Source of the DNA: CAYXGE01 sp964464435
Lineage (GTDB): Bacteria > Pseudomonadota > Gammaproteobacteria > Burkholderiales > Methylophilaceae
DNA: 10,368 nt
Reading direction: 5' to 3'
Assembly (NCBI GenBank): GCA_964464435.1
Contig: CAYXGE010000064.1
Coordinates: 1 to 10,368 of the forward strand
The notes under the pieces are model-generated. The model saw nothing but the letters and a program-made list of their open reading frames with translations, was not told where the DNA came from and ran no database searches. Both the position numbers and the translations under genes were made by a program. Positions 6,838-10,368 of this stretch are shown here, piece by piece. Position 1 is the stretch's first letter. Each line of letters starts with the position of its first letter.

Positions 6838-8817
6838 CTAGTGTTGATGGCTTGAGGTCTGCTCTTGATGTAAATCCTGTTGCATCATTTGCATACGATG
6901 TGCAGCTTGCTCTGCTTCAGCTGATTGTTGTGGTATCCGCAGCACAAGATTGACCAGCCACTGAGGCTTACAAATGCCATCTTTGGGCACAAGTTTTAAT
7001 AAGAAGTTTGGGTAAAATTGTTGCATCATTGGCTTCTCGGTTGACAGCACCGTTTCAACACTGCCAGGCAAGCCCTGTCTAGCAGCACGCCCAATAAGCT
7101 GTCTATCTATGCGTTTTGCAACATTATGTTGGCAACAAATCACGTGTAAGCCACCCATTTGAATTGCGGCTTCATCTAAATGTATATCCGTGCCACGCCC
7201 AGCCATATTGGTGGATACTGTAACACTATTGAGTTGCCCTGCGTTTGCTACCAAGCTAGCCTCTTGCTCATCTTGTCGGGCATTAAGTACTTGATGGCGG
7301 ATGTGTGCTTGGTGCAATAGTTGTGAAAGCTGTTCAGAGTCTGCAACTGAATCCGTGCCAATGAGTATGGGTCTACCTTGCGTCTGCAATTGTTTGATTT
7401 TTTGAATCACATATTGCCATACTTGTTGTTGCGTAGGGTAAAGTCTGCTTGCCATGGTAATGCGTTGGCTAGGTATTCTGAGTGGCACTTTTACTACACG
7501 TAAGCCATAAAGTTTAAATAGCTCTATTCTGGCTTCATATAATGTACCACTCATCCCGCCAACTTTTAAATAACGTTGAAAAAAACGTTGATAGGTCATT
7601 TGCGATAAGGTGATGGTTTCAGGGCTAGTTTGGCAGCCTTCTTTGAGCTCTATCATTTGGTGTAAACCTTGTGACCACACGCGTCCAGTGGCTACGCGGC
7701 CTGTGACTTCATCAATGATATGCACGCTATTTTGATGCACTAAATAATGCTGATCTTTGTGATACAAATATTGAGCAGCTAATGCTTGGCAAATGGTATT
7801 TTCTCGGTGCATACGGTTATGCCAAAGCTGATCTAAGTTGACGCAAAAGACGTCAATTTTCTGGCTTCCTTGCGGCGTTAAACTTACGTTAAATTGCTGA
7901 CTATTTATGACAAAATCTTGATCCATGCTTAATCTTGACGCTAACTCCATGGCGATGCTGTGATAAGCGAGTTGGTCTTGTTGGTGAACACTGCGCGACA
8001 ATATCAAAGGTACACGCGCTTCGTCTAATAATATGCTATCGGCCTCATCAATCATGGCAACATTAAGACCTCGCAATAAGCGCTTTGAACGTTGACCTGA
8101 AAGCTTGGCCAAGTGCTGATGTAACAATGGCGTTTCTTCAACTGCGATGGTTTTGTCTCGTAAGTAATCAAATACCAGTTCTTTGGCAGTCACATAAGTG
8201 ATGCTTTTTTCATACGCTTGTTTACGCGTATGGCTATCATTCGCTTGGATAATCGTGCCCACGCTCAAACCTAAGGCTTGGTATAGAGGTCGTAATTGCT
8301 CGGCATCTCTGCGCACTAAATAGTCGTTGGCAGTAATCACATGCACAGGTGAACCAGTCAGTGCGGCAACAGAAGCGCTGATGGCGGTGGCAAGTGTTTT
8401 GCCTTCACCCGTTGCCATTTCTGCAAGATGACCATCAAACATGATGCGTGCTGCCAGCAATTGCGTGTCATATGGGGCAACACCTAAATGCCGCTGACAC
8501 GCTACTTTTACCAAGGCAAAACTCTCTGTAATTAATGGTTCCGTTAGCCCTTGCATAGAAAAGTTTGCGCGTAGTTGATGCAATTGTTGGTCTAGCTGCG
8601 CTTGGCTTAAAACTGAGTATTGCGTGAATAATGTATTGAGTGTTTGTATAAATGTATGAAAGTGTGAGGCGCGTAAATAGCCAAAGTAAACCAAGGGTTG
8701 GTTGATTAGATGATGCAAGTTGTCAAAGAGATGTTCAGCCTTTGCCGGCTTTTCTGGGTAACTGCCAAGCGCTAAGCCGGGGGCGGTAATGCGCGGCTTA
8801 CGCGAAATGTTTGCCAT
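6838..8817 (-). CDS. SecA-like ATPase, short form lacking most of the C-terminal half
   Basis: A paralogue of the preprotein translocase motor SecA, probably a cytoplasmic ATPase acting at the inner membrane. Visible in order: DTQLLAARIMFDGHLAEM leading to Walker A ATGEGKT (135-141); motif TANDYLVRRDAE (162-173); Walker B MIDEAD with the SecA hallmark SILLDEARVPLI (255-272); a region matching the preprotein cross-linking domain; TGRVATGRVWSQGLHQMIELKEG split at 372-394; KVGGMSGT (418-425); LIGT...VLNARQDEQEA (485-520); STNMAGRGTDI (535-545); and RIDRQLIGRAARQGLPG (569-585). It ends only about 50 residues after the second motor domain, at 659 residues against about 900 for housekeeping SecA. 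Most of the helical scaffold, the wing domain and the zinc-binding tail are therefore missing. Motif VI is altered (QLIGRAARQGL against the usual QLRGRSGRQGD). The ATG at 8817 lies 41 nt after the preceding gene, suggesting co-transcription. It is unlikely to be the cell's main SecA. Confidence 0.92.
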   Translation of the reverse strand: MANISRKPRITAPGLALGSYPEKPAKAEHLFDNLHHLINQPLVYFGYLRASHFHTFIQTLNTLFTQYSVLSQAQLDQQLHQLRANFSMQGLTEPLITESFALVKVACQRHLGVAPYDTQLLAARIMFDGHLAEMATGEGKTLATAISASVAALTGSPVHVITANDYLVRRDAEQLRPLYQALGLSVGTIIQANDSHTRKQAYEKSITYVTAKELVFDYLRDKTIAVEETPLLHQHLAKLSGQRSKRLLRGLNVAMIDEADSILLDEARVPLILSRSVHQQDQLAYHSIAMELASRLSMDQDFVINSQQFNVSLTPQGSQKIDVFCVNLDQLWHNRMHRENTICQALAAQYLYHKDQHYLVHQNSVHIIDEVTGRVATGRVWSQGLHQMIELKEGCQTSPETITLSQMTYQRFFQRYLKVGGMSGTLYEARIELFKLYGLRVVKVPLRIPSQRITMASRLYPTQQQVWQYVIQKIKQLQTQGRPILIGTDSVADSEQLSQLLHQAHIRHQVLNARQDEQEASLVANAGQLNSVTVSTNMAGRGTDIHLDEAAIQMGGLHVICCQHNVAKRIDRQLIGRAARQGLPGSVETVLSTEKPMMQQFYPNFLLKLVPKDGICKPQWLVNLVLRIPQQSAEAEQAAHRMQMMQQDLHQEQTSSHQH

Positions 8818-8858
8818 ATTGCATGATGATTATTGATGATAAAATTTAAATTAATAGA

Positions 8859-10368
8859 CTAACTAACAGGGTTAAAGTAACGTAAAAATAATTGCTTGGT
8901 ATGTCTAAATAATTGCGTTGCAATAGGCGCTTTACCTAAATCAAAACGCACCATAGCGCGCGTGCCTACACGCTCTAGCTTGGTATTGCTTAAACGTAAA
9001 TCCATCACATTAATAGGCGTGACTGTTGTTAACCCCTCACTATCAGTTGGGTCTGTCACGTAATGACCACCACCTTTGTCACCCATGGCCGCGCTGGGCA
9101 AAGTGCGCGTTGCTGCGGGGGTGTCTTGAATTAAGCTTGCGCTCATCACTTGTGCTGGGTTATCAGCCAAGCGCACCTCAATATGCTGGGGATGATGTCG
9201 TACTAAAGCAATGGCAGATTCTTCAATAGCAACCCGTAATTTAATATGAGATTGGTCTAGCACATAGGCAAGCACTTTGCCCTTTTTAACAAAAGTCTCC
9301 ATAAAATCTTGTTGGTATGGCATCACAAACTGACCAGCACTATGGCTGATGATTTGTAAGCCCGCAATTTTTTCATCAATACTCGCTATTTCCGCCTGAT
9401 TTTTTTCCATCTGCATATTAATTTTATTTGCTTCGCTCGGGTTTTGTAACAATGCCTGATATTGGGCAACTTCAAGCCCGGCCAATTGGCTTTGTAAGCG
9501 CTCGCGCTCGGTCATGAGTTTGGGGTCTTGCAAGGTGATGAGCACTTGGTTGGGCTGAACAAATTCGCCATCTTGTACATGCATAGTGTGAATAAAGCCA
9601 TCAGATTTTGCTCTAATTTGTGCTTGTTCTGGCACCCATACCACTCCCTGAGCAGTTGTGTGCATAGGCACTGGCAGAACAAATAAAATAATAAACGCCA
9701 ATATCGTTAAGCCAGACAATACCATTTTTGTGCGCGATTTAAGTGCCATGGTGGGCGCGCTCGATAAGATTTGTGAAACTAGTAGGTAGATGGGTTTAAT
9801 TAATAAGCTAAACACTACTAATGCAGCAATAATGCAACCTAAAATGAGCGATTGTTCGCCTACCCAAAAAACGATATAACTCATCAACATTAAGGAATAC
9901 AGCAGAGATAATGGTGCGTATAGCCACAGCCATTTTTCTTCACCTTTTGCCATGGTCATGCTAGACCATTTGAATTTACCTAAGATGAGATTTGAAATGC
10001 CTTGAGACCAAAATGTCTTACTTCTTGCCGCAAGGTTAGGTAAATCGAAAGTGTCACATAAAATATAATAGGCATCAAAACGTAGCAGTGGGTTGCCATT
10101 AAACAGGATAGATGAAACCCCACAAATAAACATCACCACAAAAGCTAAATCATGTACCAAACCAGATTGTGTACTAAACCAAATGGCCAGCGCAAACGCC
10201 GCAATTAATAGCTCTATCATCATGCCAATAGCACCTACCATGATACGTTGTCCACGGCTTCTGAAGCCTGCTGAGGCGGAAGCATCTACATACGGGGCAG
10301 GGGTGAGGATAAAAAAAGTAATACCTGCTTCTTTAGCTTTACCGCCCCAACGGTGCACGGCAAGTCCA
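8859..10368 (-). CDS. M50 (site-2 protease-like) membrane protein fused to a HlyD-type adaptor, partial (5' end outside window)
   Basis: The reading frame continues to the right edge (GLAVHRWGG precedes the first possible GTG at 10358), so that GTG is not the true start. The N-terminal part matches the M50-like family: RWGG...EAGI, then TPAPYVDASASAGFRSRGQR and FNGNPLLRFDAYY, where the Asp is the probable third metal ligand; families usually have FDG here. The HExxH metal motif should lie just upstream of the window. Five hydrophobic segments follow (window residues about 44-65, 73-90, 151-170, 173-201 and 215-233). The rest is periplasmic and HlyD-like: lipoyl half (about 239-281, QDGEFVQPNQVLITL), coiled coil (282-338), second lipoyl half (339-371, VKKGKVLAYVLD) and barrel. 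The stop TAG is at 8859-8861, 41 nt before the SecA-like start. Its role may be as an exporter subunit that also cleaves or holds cargo at the membrane; that is inference. Confidence 0.88.
   Translation of the reverse strand, partial: GLAVHRWGGKAKEAGITFFILTPAPYVDASASAGFRSRGQRIMVGAIGMMIELLIAAFALAIWFSTQSGLVHDLAFVVMFICGVSSILFNGNPLLRFDAYYILCDTFDLPNLAARSKTFWSQGISNLILGKFKWSSMTMAKGEEKWLWLYAPLSLLYSLMLMSYIVFWVGEQSLILGCIIAALVVFSLLIKPIYLLVSQILSSAPTMALKSRTKMVLSGLTILAFIILFVLPVPMHTTAQGVVWVPEQAQIRAKSDGFIHTMHVQDGEFVQPNQVLITLQDPKLMTERERLQSQLAGLEVAQYQALLQNPSEANKINMQMEKNQAEIASIDEKIAGLQIISHSAGQFVMPYQQDFMETFVKKGKVLAYVLDQSHIKLRVAIEESAIALVRHHPQHIEVRLADNPAQVMSASLIQDTPAATRTLPSAAMGDKGGGHYVTDPTDSEGLTTVTPINVMDLRLSNTKLERVGTRAMVRFDLGKAPIATQLFRHTKQLFLRYFNPVS

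Noticed and set aside
9026..9229. Plus-strand frame of 67 codons
   Set aside because: Antisense to the HlyD-like part of the M50-HlyD gene; no recognisable protein.
10356..10358. GTG at 10358 as the start of the M50-HlyD gene
   Set aside because: The frame continues upstream as GLAV and the sequence there matches the interior of the M50 family around its HExxH helix, so the gene is truncated by the window edge.

Overview
All genes recognised in this window lie on the minus strand, so transcription runs from the right edge to the left edge. Both outer genes are cut by the window ends. The proteins suggest a Gram-negative bacterium: there are two periplasmic membrane-fusion (HlyD-type) adaptors, a signal peptide of Gram-negative type, and a very long LEPR-XLL/DUF4347 surface protein. 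Base composition is moderately A+T rich. A beta- or gammaproteobacterium with modest GC content would fit, but no rRNA or housekeeping marker is present, so the taxonomy is only a guess.

Layout in transcription order: (1) 10368-8859, the C-terminal 502 residues of a site-2-protease-like (M50) membrane protein fused to a HlyD-like adaptor. (2) 8817-6838, a 659-residue SecA-related ATPase that keeps the motor domains but lacks most of the SecA C-terminal half. (3) 6837-6506, an A+T-rich gap with nested inverted repeats, a possible promoter and a doubtful 84-codon ORF. (4) 6505-5573, a short periplasmic adaptor with a cleavable signal peptide. (5) 5554-1, the first 1851 codons of a giant modular protein whose C-terminus lies beyond the left edge.

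The giant protein is built in this order: a LEPR-XLL N-terminal motif, DUF4347, a parallel beta-helix, a linker module, seven delta-60 repeats, a ~150-residue module, a LamG-like domain, a cadherin-like domain, an Ig-like 'VNDAP' repeat, and a second copy of the 150-residue module. It has no ordinary signal peptide in the visible sequence.

The best reading is a dedicated export and surface-display locus. A giant cargo sits directly downstream of a periplasmic adaptor, a stripped-down SecA-type motor and an adaptor fused to an intramembrane protease. No type I ABC transporter, RND pump or outer-membrane channel is visible. That unusual set of parts is the main point of interest. The link between the components is inferred from gene order.
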